From NCBI GenBank assembly GCA_031255425.1, contig JAIRSN010000239.1:1-6205 (forward strand): 6,205 nucleotides of DNA. The letters run 5' to 3'. Positions 1 through 6,205 of this stretch are shown here, one piece after another. Under the pieces are notes generated by a model. It made no database searches and had not been told where the DNA came from. It saw only the letters and a program-made list of their open reading frames with translations. Position 1 is the stretch's first letter. Every line of letters begins with the position of its first letter. The stretch is from Dysgonamonadaceae bacterium (GTDB lineage Bacteria > Bacteroidota > Bacteroidia > Bacteroidales > Azobacteroidaceae). Position numbers and translations under genes: made by a program.

Positions 1-1
1 G

Positions 2-262
2 GCGAATCGGGGAAATGTTGCGGCTCCAGGCAGACAGAACTTGGGACTGTTATTACCGAATGTGGAATTAAGTGACGACGCGAGCGCGTTTGTTTTGGGA
101 AGCAGTGTTACCGGCGAACCGGCACCCGCTGCCCGCGGTATGGTTGTTTACAATACCGCAAGCGTTTTGAACGGTCCGGGCCTTTATGTCTGGGACGGCA
201 GCAGTCTCCCGCATTTAAAAGCGTGCAGGATCGGGGACATCAAACCTGCCACCCATAGTTAA
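2..262 (+). CDS. C-terminal end of a probable secreted/surface protein (partial, start outside window)
   Basis: The frame is open to the left edge and ends at a TAA, giving 86 visible residues; the first in-frame TTG at position 41 is not needed as a start because the frame continues upstream without a stop. The visible part reads as a tail of short strands: a GLLLPNVEL segment, a polar acidic stretch, then GMVVYNTA and GLYVWDGSS. From memory, this 'gM.VYNT...G.YvWDGs.W' pattern recurs near the C-terminus of Bacteroidota secreted or cell-surface proteins of unknown role. Here the usual Trp after DGSS is Leu, and the protein ends in a short polar tail (about 17 residues). No membrane segment or catalytic motif is visible. 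The gene converges on the flippase gene and is followed by a hairpin. The real domain content is upstream and unseen, so no specific function can be given. Confidence 0.6.
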   Translation, partial: ANRGNVAAPGRQNLGLLLPNVELSDDASAFVLGSSVTGEPAPAARGMVVYNTASVLNGPGLYVWDGSSLPHLKACRIGDIKPATHS

Positions 263-278
263 AACAAACATTTATTAT

Positions 279-306
279 CCTGCGGGGAATTGGTTTTCCC
301 CGCAGG
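279..306. terminator. Strong hairpin between convergent genes, probable terminator
   Basis: A perfect 11-bp stem, CCTGCGGGGAA (279-289) with TTCCCCGCAGG (296-306), closes a 6-base TTGGTT loop. It starts 17 bases after the stop codon of the left-edge gene. On the plus strand it is followed by an A-rich, not T-rich, stretch (AGCAAATAAAAAAAA), so it is not a classic U-tract terminator for that gene. On the minus strand it is followed by ATAATAAATGTTTG, which is moderately T-rich, so it may better stop leftward transcription from mutS-wzx, whose last stop lies about 100 bases away. It may act in both directions. The hairpin is certain; the direction and efficiency are inferred. Confidence 0.6.
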
Positions 307-405
307 AGCAAATAAAAAAAATGACAATACAGGAAAAACAAACTTCATTCTTAAGTTGTACAGCCCGCGCAAACGACTTTAGGGTCTCATAAATACCCCC
401 AAAAA

Positions 406-1863
406 TCATTTCCCGTTCTTTTTTCTCAGCCGGCCGAATAAAAATTCAACACTTTCCCCGAAAATGACCGAGCGGCTCACTTTCATCACAACGATATAAA
501 GGATCGCCGAAACGAGGATTTTGACCGCAAGCAGGGCGTACACGTTGCGGACTGCTTGCGCAACCAATCCGGCTACGAAAAAACAGGCGATGGTCGTAAG
601 TAAGTAGGGTAGAAGGTCTTTCAGGATGTCCGCCAGCCGCAGGCCGATCAGTTGCCGGACGAAATATTGCCAAACCAACAGTCCGGCGATGGATACGGAC
701 AGGTACCCGGCGACCATCGGAAATACGCCTTTCGGGTACAAAACGGCGACGACGAGCAGTTGCACCAGCCCAACCGCCAGGTTGACATACAGATACAGGT
801 TTGATTTCCCGTGTACGTTGATCAGGTTCACAAACAGCGTCCAGAGAAAACCCAGCGCTCCCCAGATGCAAAACAGTTGCAGGAAGGGGACGGCGGGCAG
901 CCATTTTTCGCCTATCGCAACGAGGATAAATTCTTTCCCGACAAAGGCTAATCCCAACATCAGGGGGAAGGACAGGAAGGCGCCGAACCGGATCAGCTTG
1001 CGCATCACGGCGACTTGCCGCGGTTTATCGTCGCTCGTCCGTACCAAAACCGGTTGCGCGACGGAAACCAGTGTGCCGTTGATCATCGAGTTGCCCATCA
1101 GCATCCATTTTTGCCCCTGCGAATAGTGCCCCACCTGGGCGGCGTTGTAAAAGCGTCCCAGCAGGACCGAAAACAGGTGCGTATTGAGCTGCATGAAGAT
1201 TTGCGTAAGAAACAGCTTGAAACTGAACGACAACAGCGGACGCAGAGGGGAAAACCGGATGCGGCATGTGGGTTTCCAGGGAACAAGGAGGAACCGCAGG
1301 AGAAACATCAACAGGATGTAAACCAGCGTCTGGACCGCCAGCGACCAGTAGGCAAATCCGTTGAGCGCCATCGTTATGCCGATGCTGCAAGCAACGAGGA
1401 ACGAAACGATGTCGATGCCGGCTTGCCGTTTTACCTGCATGTTTTTAAATAAAATGGTGTGAAAAACAGTCGACACGCCGCCGAAAAAGAAGCCGGCAAA
1501 CAAGACCCGTGAGAGGGCGGTGAGTTCGGGGCGGCCGTAAAAACGGGCGATCCACGGGGCGCTGAAAAAAAGCAGGACGTAAAGCAGCAGCCCGGCAAAG
1601 AAGGTGAACCAGAAAACGGCGTTGTAGTCGTCGTGCGAGGCGTCCGGTTTGTTTGTCAGGGCGACCGAAAAGCCGCTGTTGATAAGGATGGAGGCGATGC
1701 CGCTGAAAATAGCCAGCATCCCGACCAGTCCGTAGTCGTCCGGATCGAGGATGCGCGCCAGAAAGATGCCGAACACGGCGCCGGCAAGCTGTTGCACGCC
1801 GTTGCTGATGCCGCCCCAGAAAAGGCCGTTGGCGGTTTGCTGTTTGAGTGTTTCCCCGCCCAT
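406..1863 (-). CDS. Wzx-type polysaccharide/lipid-linked oligosaccharide flippase (MOP superfamily, PST family)
   Basis: This 485-residue integral inner-membrane protein should flip undecaprenyl-linked glycan units, for O-antigen, capsule or exopolysaccharide, from the cytoplasmic to the periplasmic face. Hydrophobic segments cover almost the whole length: roughly residues 22-36, 45-62, 82-101, 118-137, 151-190 (two), 209-235, 292-318, 325-350, 356-376, 380-402, 416-436 and 442-460, consistent with 12-14 helices. Family-like signatures are the N-terminal KQQTANGLFWGGISNG, ARILDPDDYGLVGML (36-50), a cytoplasm-like YNAAQVGHYSQGQK stretch (239-252) and GEKWLPAVPFLQL (318-330). The length is normal and the Lys/Arg-rich C-terminus (RLRKKNGK) is intact. 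The ATG lies one base past the mutS stop, so the gene is probably co-transcribed and may be translationally coupled. No glycosyltransferase, Wzy or Wzz gene is visible nearby, so the exported glycan cannot be named. Assignment to the family is strong; the substrate is unknown. Confidence 0.9.
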   Translation of the reverse strand: MGGETLKQQTANGLFWGGISNGVQQLAGAVFGIFLARILDPDDYGLVGMLAIFSGIASILINSGFSVALTNKPDASHDDYNAVFWFTFFAGLLLYVLLFFSAPWIARFYGRPELTALSRVLFAGFFFGGVSTVFHTILFKNMQVKRQAGIDIVSFLVACSIGITMALNGFAYWSLAVQTLVYILLMFLLRFLLVPWKPTCRIRFSPLRPLLSFSFKLFLTQIFMQLNTHLFSVLLGRFYNAAQVGHYSQGQKWMLMGNSMINGTLVSVAQPVLVRTSDDKPRQVAVMRKLIRFGAFLSFPLMLGLAFVGKEFILVAIGEKWLPAVPFLQLFCIWGALGFLWTLFVNLINVHGKSNLYLYVNLAVGLVQLLVVAVLYPKGVFPMVAGYLSVSIAGLLVWQYFVRQLIGLRLADILKDLLPYLLTTIACFFVAGLVAQAVRNVYALLAVKILVSAILYIVVMKVSRSVIFGESVEFLFGRLRKKNGK

Positions 1864-1864
1864 G

Positions 1865-4477
1865 CTATGCTTCTCCTGCGATTCGTTGGATTTCGCTCAG
1901 TTTGTTGAGCGCTTCGAGCGGGGTCAAGGTGTTGATGTCTAAATCTTTCAGTTCGTCCCGGATGTCCGCCAGCACGGGGTCTGCCAACTGGAACAGGCTC
2001 ATCTGGTAGCCTTCCCGCTGGGTCGACACCTGGTGCATGTTTTTGGTAATCCGGTTCTTGCGGTTCCCGCTCTCCAGCTCGGACAGGATTTCGTTTCCCC
2101 GCTTGACAATGCTGGGGGGCATGCCTGCCAGCTTCGCCACGTGGATGCCGAAACTGTGTTCGCTTCCGCCTTTTGCCAGCTTTCTCAGGAAGATAATCTT
2201 ATTGTCCTGCTCTTTGACGGAGATGTGGTAGTTTTTGATCCGCCGGAACGATTTTTCCATCTCGTTCAGTTCGTGGTAATGCGTGGCAAAAAGGGTCTTG
2301 GCACGTCCGCGCGGATGCTCGTGGATGTGTTCGACAATCGCCCAGGCAATGGAAATACCGTCGTAGGTGGAGGTGCCGCGCCCCAACTCGTCGAACAGGA
2401 TTAAACTCCGTTCGGAGAGGTTGTTCAGAATGTCTGCCGCCTCGTTCATTTCCACCATAAAAGTGGATTCGCCCAAAGAAATATTGTCGCTGGCGCCCAC
2501 GCGGGTAAATATTTTGTCGACCCATCCGATGTGGGCAGACCGGGCGGGAACGAACGACCCGATTTGCGCCATCAGCGTAATCAGCGCCGTCTGGCGCAGC
2601 AGGGCGGACTTTCCTGCCATGTTGGGTCCGGTAATCATGATGATTTGCTGGGCCTGGTCGTCTAAGTAAACATCGTTGGGGATATAGGGTTCGCCCGGCG
2701 GAAGCTGGGTTTCAATCACCGGATGGCGCCCGTTTTTGATGTCGATCGCGTTGCCGCCGTTGATTTGCGGGCGCACGTACTTGTTGTGCTTCGCCACCTT
2801 CGAAAAGGAGAGCAGGCAGTCGATCTGCGCAACCAGCGCGGCGTCTGCCTGGATGGGGACGATAAACCGGGACAGCCCGGCGACCAGGTCGTTGAACCGC
2901 TGCATTTCCAGCGCCAGTATTTTGTCCTCCGCGCCCAGGATTTTTTCCTCGTATGCCTTGAGTTCTTCCGTAATATACCGTTCCGCTCCTACCAGCGTCT
3001 GCTTGCGGATCCAGCCGGGCGGCACCTTGTCTTTGTAGGTGTTGCGGACTTCGATATAGTAGCCGAACACATTGTTGTAACTGATTTTGAGCGAGGCAAT
3101 GCCGGTTTTTTCTATTTCGCGCTGCTGGATCCGGAGCAGGTATTTCTTCCCGTCTGCGGAGATTTGCCGCAGTTCGTCCAGCTCGGCATCGACGCCCTGG
3201 GCGATGACGTGCCCTTTGCTCAGCAGCAGGGGCGGGTCGGGGGTCAACTCCTGCTGGATCCGGTCCCGGATGGCGGTGCAGGGGTCTAACTGTTCGCCGA
3301 TGCTTTTCAGGCAGGGTTCGCCGGATTCCACACACGCTTTCCGGATGGGAACGAGGGCGTTCAGCGCTTCCTTCAACTGCGCCACTTCCCTCGGATTGAC
3401 CCGCCCGACGGCGGCTTTGGAGATAATCCGTTCGAGGTCGCCGACCGTGTTGAGCGACTGCTCCAGCCCGGCGCGCACCTCCGCGTCCCGGGTCAGGTAC
3501 GCCACCACCGACAGGCGGTCTTCAATCGGTTGGGGCGCTTTCAGGGGAAAGACGATCCAGCGTTTCAGCAGGCGCGCGCCCATCGGCGTAATGGTTTTGT
3601 CCAGCACATCGAGGAGGGTTTTGCCGCCCTCGTTCATCGTCTCCAGCAACTCCAGGCTGCGGACGGTGAACCTGTCCAGCCGCACGAAGCGGTCTTCTTC
3701 GATCCGGGCAATCGTGGTAATGTGGTTCGGTTGCGTATGCTGGGTCAGGTCCAGGTAATGCAGGATGGCGCCGGCGGCAACGATTCCCTGCACCAGGTGC
3801 TGGATGCCGAATCCTTTCAGGCTTTCGGTCTGAAACTGCTTCAGGAGGCGTTCCCTTGCCGTATCTTCCGTGAAAATCCAGTCGTCCATTTCGAACGTGA
3901 GCCATTTGCCGCCGAATGTTTCGTCGAACCATCGCCGGTGGCGCCGTTCCAGCAGGATTTCCTTCGGCATAAAATTGTGGAGCAACTTGTCCATGTAGTT
4001 AGCGGGACCTTCGGCGACCAGGAATTCGCCCGTAGAAATATCGAAAAACGCGATTCCGCACCCGTTTTTATGGGAATGAAGGGCGGCCAGGAAGTTGTTT
4101 TCTTTGTGATTCAATACCTGGTCGTTGATCGAAACGCCGGGCGTTACCAGCTCGGTGATTCCGCGCTTGACTAACTTCTTAGTCATTTTGGGATCTTCCA
4201 ACTGGTCGCAGATGGCGACTCGTTTCTTCGCCCGGATCAGTTTGGGCAGGTACACATCCAACGCGTGGTGGGGAAACCCGGCAAGTTCCACATAGCGGGC
4301 GGCGCCGTTTGCCCGGCGCGTCAACGTGATTCCCAACACCTCGGAAGCAACGATGGCGTCGTCCGAAAAGGTCTCGTAAAAGTCGCCCACCCGGAACAGC
4401 AGGATGGCGTCGGGATGCTGGGATTTCATCTCGATATATTGTTTCATCAAAGGAGTTTCAACGATTCTCGTTTTCAT
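1865..4477 (-). CDS. mutS: DNA mismatch repair protein MutS
   Basis: This is a complete 870-residue MutS1, a cytoplasmic ATPase that binds mispaired or looped bases as a dimer and recruits MutL to start mismatch repair. The N-terminal mismatch-recognition domain (about 1-115) has the wedge motif GDFYE with Phe33 and Glu35. Connector, core/lever and clamp regions follow (about 120-560). The ABC-type ATPase domain has Walker A GPNMAGKS (617-624), the signature stretch [17 protein letters not shown] (661 onward), Walker [14 protein letters not shown] with Asp696-Glu697, the ATHYHEL histidine at 733, and [13 protein letters not shown] from 775. Near the C-terminus QMSLF (825-829) matches a sliding-clamp binding motif, and the final [18 protein letters not shown] segment resembles the MutS tetramerisation helices. 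The start at 4477 gives the expected short lead into ETPLMKQY. All key residues are present, so the protein should be active. It is the first gene of a probable mutS-wzx unit and is divergent from nhaD. Confidence 0.98.
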   Translation of the reverse strand: MKTRIVETPLMKQYIEMKSQHPDAILLFRVGDFYETFSDDAIVASEVLGITLTRRANGAARYVELAGFPHHALDVYLPKLIRAKKRVAICDQLEDPKMTKKLVKRGITELVTPGVSINDQVLNHKENNFLAALHSHKNGCGIAFFDISTGEFLVAEGPANYMDKLLHNFMPKEILLERRHRRWFDETFGGKWLTFEMDDWIFTEDTARERLLKQFQTESLKGFGIQHLVQGIVAAGAILHYLDLTQHTQPNHITTIARIEEDRFVRLDRFTVRSLELLETMNEGGKTLLDVLDKTITPMGARLLKRWIVFPLKAPQPIEDRLSVVAYLTRDAEVRAGLEQSLNTVGDLERIISKAAVGRVNPREVAQLKEALNALVPIRKACVESGEPCLKSIGEQLDPCTAIRDRIQQELTPDPPLLLSKGHVIAQGVDAELDELRQISADGKKYLLRIQQREIEKTGIASLKISYNNVFGYYIEVRNTYKDKVPPGWIRKQTLVGAERYITEELKAYEEKILGAEDKILALEMQRFNDLVAGLSRFIVPIQADAALVAQIDCLLSFSKVAKHNKYVRPQINGGNAIDIKNGRHPVIETQLPPGEPYIPNDVYLDDQAQQIIMITGPNMAGKSALLRQTALITLMAQIGSFVPARSAHIGWVDKIFTRVGASDNISLGESTFMVEMNEAADILNNLSERSLILFDELGRGTSTYDGISIAWAIVEHIHEHPRGRAKTLFATHYHELNEMEKSFRRIKNYHISVKEQDNKIIFLRKLAKGGSEHSFGIHVAKLAGMPPSIVKRGNEILSELESGNRKNRITKNMHQVSTQREGYQMSLFQLADPVLADIRDELKDLDINTLTPLEALNKLSEIQRIAGEA
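1873..1877 (-). promoter_or_regulatory. Shine-Dalgarno-like site for the flippase gene, inside the mutS end
   Basis: On the minus strand AGGAG (1877 to 1873) lies 9 bases before the flippase ATG (1863-1861), within the last codons of mutS (Ala-Gly-Glu-Ala-stop). The spacing suits a ribosome binding site and supports this ATG as the start. Bacteroidota generally make little use of Shine-Dalgarno pairing, so the match may be a by-product of the mutS codons, with reinitiation by terminating ribosomes doing the work. Confidence 0.35.
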
Positions 4478-4509
4478 TTTGTAATAATTATACCTAAAAA
4501 TATATAAAT

Positions 4510-4533
4510 CCGGCAGCGCAGTACGTTTGCCGG
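4510..4533 (-). promoter_or_regulatory. GC-rich stem-loop in the mutS leader
   Basis: CCGGCA (4510-4515) and TGCCGG (4528-4533) form a perfect 6-bp stem around a 12-base loop. It lies in the predicted 5' untranslated region of mutS, between the proposed start of transcription near 4541 and the ATG at 4477, and stands out from an AT-rich surround. The side toward mutS is very AT-rich (minus strand TTTATATATTTTTAGG), so the stem plus T-run could act as a weak attenuator, or it may simply be an RNA-stabilising structure. The pairing is seen; any role is inferred. Confidence 0.35.
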
Positions 4534-4547
4534 CGGGGTTATCGTTG

Positions 4548-4555
4548 CAAAGATA
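4548..4555 (-). promoter_or_regulatory. Predicted promoter -7 box for mutS-wzx
   Basis: Read on the minus strand, TATCTTTG (4555 to 4548) is a perfect match to the Bacteroidota -7 element TAnnTTTG. Transcription would begin near 4541, giving a leader of about 65 bases before the mutS ATG. No clear TTTG/TTG -33 element is found 19-21 bases upstream; that area (about 4575-4581) overlaps the -7 box of the nhaD promoter. The placement in the only upstream intergenic region of mutS supports the call, but the missing -33 element limits confidence. Confidence 0.5.
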
Positions 4556-4578
4556 ACTTTTTTATGTAAAACTATTCG

Positions 4579-4586
4579 TATCTTTG
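4579..4586 (+). promoter_or_regulatory. Predicted promoter -7 box for nhaD
   Basis: TATCTTTG is a perfect Bacteroidota -7 element (TAnnTTTG). Transcription should begin near 4592-4594, leaving a short AT-rich leader of about 35 bases before the nhaD ATG, without a Shine-Dalgarno sequence, as is usual in this phylum. The -33 element is weak; only the T-rich run at 4558-4563 lies roughly in the right place. The box is the mirror image of the mutS-directed box 23 bases away. Confidence 0.55.
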
Positions 4587-4627
4587 CGCCGTTAAAATTT
4601 TATGGTAAACTCTTATAAATTCTCACT

Positions 4628-5974
4628 ATGTTTCTATTAATGATTGCAGTTTTCGCAATAGGCTACCTGTGTATTGCGTTGGAACATCCGTTGCATATCA
4701 ACAAAGCGGCAACGGCGTTACTTCTCGGCACCTTGATGTGGGTGCTTTTCATTTCGGGCGATCCGGCTTCTTTTCCTGCCTACGCCACCTTCCAGGATTA
4801 TCTCCAACAGCATCCCGATGCCACTTTCCTCTCCTGGCTGACGCACAACCGGCTGATCGAACACCTGGGCGAGGTCTCCGAAATTCTTTTCTTTTTAATG
4901 GGTGCGATGACGATTGTCGAAATTATCGACATCCACGAGGGCTTCGGTATCATCACCGACAAGATCAAATCGACGCGGAAGGTGACTCTTTTGTGGTTGA
5001 TCAGTATACTGACGTTCTTTATGTCGGCGGTTCTCGACAACCTGACGACTTCCATTGTGATGGTCGCCTTGTTGCGGAAGCTGATCGGCGACAAGAAGGA
5101 CCGGTGGTTTTTTGCCGGGATGGTGATTCTGGCTGCCAATGCCGGCGGAGCCTGGTCGCCCATCGGCGATGTGACGACCATCATGCTGTGGATCGGCGGG
5201 CAGATCAGCGCTACGAACGTGATTGCGGCTACGCTTTTCCCGAGTTTGGTTTCGATTATTGTGCCCTTGCTTATCCTGTCTTTTTCGGTGAAGGGGAATG
5301 TCACTCGCCCGGCGCTTCACAAGACGAGCAGTCACAAGATCGAACTGCTGAAAAGCGAACGCTACCTGGTTCTGATACTGGGCGTGAGCGCTTTGCTGTT
5401 TGTGCCTGTCTTCAAGACGATCACCCACCTGCCGCCTTATCTGGGCATGCTGGGCGGGCTGAGCGTCCTGTGGATCGTCACCGGGCTGATGCACAAGAGG
5501 CGTTCGGAAAGCGATTACAACTGGTTGTCGGTGAATAATATCCTGAGGCGGATCGATACGTCCAGCATCCTTTTCTTCCTGGGTATCCTGATGGCGGTGA
5601 ATGCTTTGCAAACCTGCGGCCACCTGGGTGTGCTGTCTGCTTCCTTAGACCGGCTTCCGCTGGAGGAACCGAACAAGTATTACCTGATCACGGTGATCAT
5701 CGGCTTCCTTTCTTCTATCGTGGACAATGTGCCGCTGGTGGCGGGCGCGATGGGCATGTATCATTTCCCGATGGATCATTACTTCTGGGAATTTCTGGCA
5801 TACGCTGCCGGCACGGGTGGAAGCATCCTGATCATCGGTTCGGCGGCAGGCGTGGCGGTGATGGGTATGGAGAAAATCGATTTTATCTGGTACCTGAAGA
5901 AAATATCGGGGCTGGCTGTCGTGGGGTATTTATCCGGTTGTGGGGCGTATTTTGCGGAACGCGCGATATTTTAG
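4628..5974 (+). CDS. nhaD: Na+/H+ antiporter NhaD (IT/ArsB-NhaD superfamily)
   Basis: This complete 448-residue inner-membrane protein should exchange cytoplasmic Na+ (or Li+) for external protons, serving sodium tolerance and pH homeostasis. Hydrophobic helices fill the sequence, with clear ones near residues 2-18, 27-43, 85-100, 119-134, 161-175, 197-220, 246-263, 269-287, 312-328, 351-365, 385-408 and 427-445. The two halves echo each other: SAVLDNLTTSIV (133-144) against SSIVDNVPLVAG (362-373), and AANAGGAWSPIGDVTT (169-184) against AAGTGGSILIIGSAAG (393-408). This is the two-fold arrangement expected in the superfamily, with the Asp-Asn pairs 137-138 and 366-367 and Asp181 as probable ion-site residues. 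The middle loop (about 223-245) is hydrophilic and rich in Lys. The ATG gives the usual N-terminus, running straight into the first helix and then ALEHPL. Upstream is a divergent promoter shared in space with mutS; downstream is an intrinsic terminator, so the gene is probably monocistronic. Confidence 0.95.
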   Translation: MFLLMIAVFAIGYLCIALEHPLHINKAATALLLGTLMWVLFISGDPASFPAYATFQDYLQQHPDATFLSWLTHNRLIEHLGEVSEILFFLMGAMTIVEIIDIHEGFGIITDKIKSTRKVTLLWLISILTFFMSAVLDNLTTSIVMVALLRKLIGDKKDRWFFAGMVILAANAGGAWSPIGDVTTIMLWIGGQISATNVIAATLFPSLVSIIVPLLILSFSVKGNVTRPALHKTSSHKIELLKSERYLVLILGVSALLFVPVFKTITHLPPYLGMLGGLSVLWIVTGLMHKRRSESDYNWLSVNNILRRIDTSSILFFLGILMAVNALQTCGHLGVLSASLDRLPLEEPNKYYLITVIIGFLSSIVDNVPLVAGAMGMYHFPMDHYFWEFLAYAAGTGGSILIIGSAAGVAVMGMEKIDFIWYLKKISGLAVVGYLSGCGAYFAERAIF

Positions 5975-5989
5975 ACACTGCTGCGGATA

Positions 5990-6019
5990 AAAAGCGGCTG
6001 CGGACACGCAGCCGCTTTT
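5990..6019 (+). terminator. Intrinsic terminator of nhaD, probably bidirectional
   Basis: A perfect 13-bp stem pairs 5990-6002 (AAAAGCGGCTGCG) with 6007-6019 (CGCAGCCGCTTTT) around a GACA tetraloop, and TTTT is followed by GTATTTT. It starts 15 bases after the nhaD stop. Because the left arm begins with an A-run, the minus-strand transcript would also end in a U-run, so it could stop transcription entering from the right as well. Confidence 0.93.
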
Positions 6020-6052
6020 GTATTTTAAAGGGGTACGGTGTATTTTCTTTCA

Positions 6053-6205
6053 GGCGCCGCCTCCGGCTCGCCGGATTTTTCTTTTTGCCGTGATGCAAAA
6101 AGAAACAAAAAAATCAAGGCTTGACTTCTTGGCGGACCGCTTCGATTTGCCGGCTAAACGGATTACAACTCGCTTCGCTCAAACAGTAATCCGTTTTTAA
6201 CGCCG
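6053..6205. repeat. Chain of inverted repeats, candidate dispersed intergenic repeat (truncated by window edge)
   Basis: No credible gene is present, but three hairpins follow in a row. First is a small GC-rich palindrome, TCCGGC-TC-GCCGGA (6062-6075). Second is TTTCTTTTTGC (6078-6088) with GCAAAAAGAAA (6095-6105) around CGTGAT, an 11-bp perfect stem whose flanks (GATTTTT and AAAAATC) can pair further past a short bulge. Third is AAACGGATTAC (6156-6166) with GTAATCCGTTT (6186-6196), an 11-bp stem around a 19-base loop containing CTCGCTTCGCTC. An outer, imperfect GCCGGC/CGCCG pairing suggests the third dyad continues beyond 6205. From memory, hairpins of the TTTTTGC...GCAAAAA type and CTCGCTTCGCTCAAACA-like strings recur between Bacteroidota genes. 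The inverted repeats are seen directly; the multi-copy status is inferred, since only one copy lies in this window. Confidence 0.5.

Noticed and set aside
626..1452. Plus-strand frames opposite the flippase gene (166 and 145 codons)
   Set aside because: They are antisense shadows; the flippase frame has coherent membrane helices and family motifs over its whole length.
3087..4174. Long plus-strand open frames (about 214 and 223 codons) opposite mutS
   Set aside because: They lie entirely antisense to a clear mutS with intact motifs. Their products are Arg/Ser- or Gln/Phe-rich without recognisable domains, as expected of open antisense frames in GC-rich codon usage.
4669..5538. 289-codon plus-strand frame overlapping nhaD in another frame
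   Set aside because: It is an out-of-frame reading of nhaD with low-complexity Arg/Asp/His content and no homologue that I recognise.
4895..5623. 242-codon minus-strand open frame opposite nhaD, and a 168-codon neighbour
   Set aside because: The predicted products are His/Gln/Arg-rich shadows of the membrane-protein coding strand, with no family resemblance; nhaD is complete on the other strand.
6018..6200. 60-codon plus-strand frame at the right end
   Set aside because: It would start with TTG inside the nhaD terminator stem and run through a chain of inverted repeats; the KETKKSRLDFLADRFDLP-like product is best seen as a chance translation of a structured repeat.
1..6205. A new defence, mobile or biosynthetic system
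   Set aside because: The complete genes are well-known families (Wzx-type flippase, MutS, NhaD) with normal lengths and intact motifs. No transposase, integrase, nuclease cassette, CRISPR array, tRNA or attachment-site duplication was seen.

Overview
The window looks like a piece of chromosome from a Bacteroidota bacterium, most likely order Bacteroidales. Three things point there. The MutS and NhaD proteins resemble their Bacteroidales relatives. The nhaD/mutS intergenic region carries two perfect TAnnTTTG boxes, the -7 element of the Bacteroidota primary sigma factor. The partial gene at the left edge has a C-terminal sequence typical of secreted or surface proteins of this group. The genus cannot be fixed from the sequence alone.

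Layout, left to right. At 2-262 (+) is the 3' end of a gene for a probable surface or secreted protein whose start lies outside the window. A short intergenic region (263-405) holds a strong hairpin between this gene and the convergent gene to its right. At 406-1863 (-) is a Wzx/MOP-type polysaccharide flippase. It is preceded, one base away and on the same strand, by a full-length mutS (1865-4477, -). The two should form a mutS-wzx transcription unit read leftward. The region 4478-4627 separates mutS from a divergent nhaD Na+/H+ antiporter gene (4628-5974, +) and carries back-to-back promoters. nhaD ends at a textbook intrinsic terminator (5990-6019). The last roughly 150 bases (6053-6205) have no credible gene but hold a chain of inverted repeats that looks like a dispersed, hairpin-forming intergenic repeat running past the right edge.

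The three complete genes belong to unrelated processes: mismatch repair, surface-glycan export and sodium/pH homeostasis. All three look intact, with expected lengths and key motifs. This is mostly an ordinary housekeeping region, and I see no sign of a new defence, mobile or biosynthetic system. The points worth a second look are the hairpin repeat at the right edge, the mirror-image promoters between mutS and nhaD, and the tight joining of a glycan flippase to mutS. No tRNA, rRNA, CRISPR array or insertion sequence was seen, and no gene-free stretch exceeds 300 bases.
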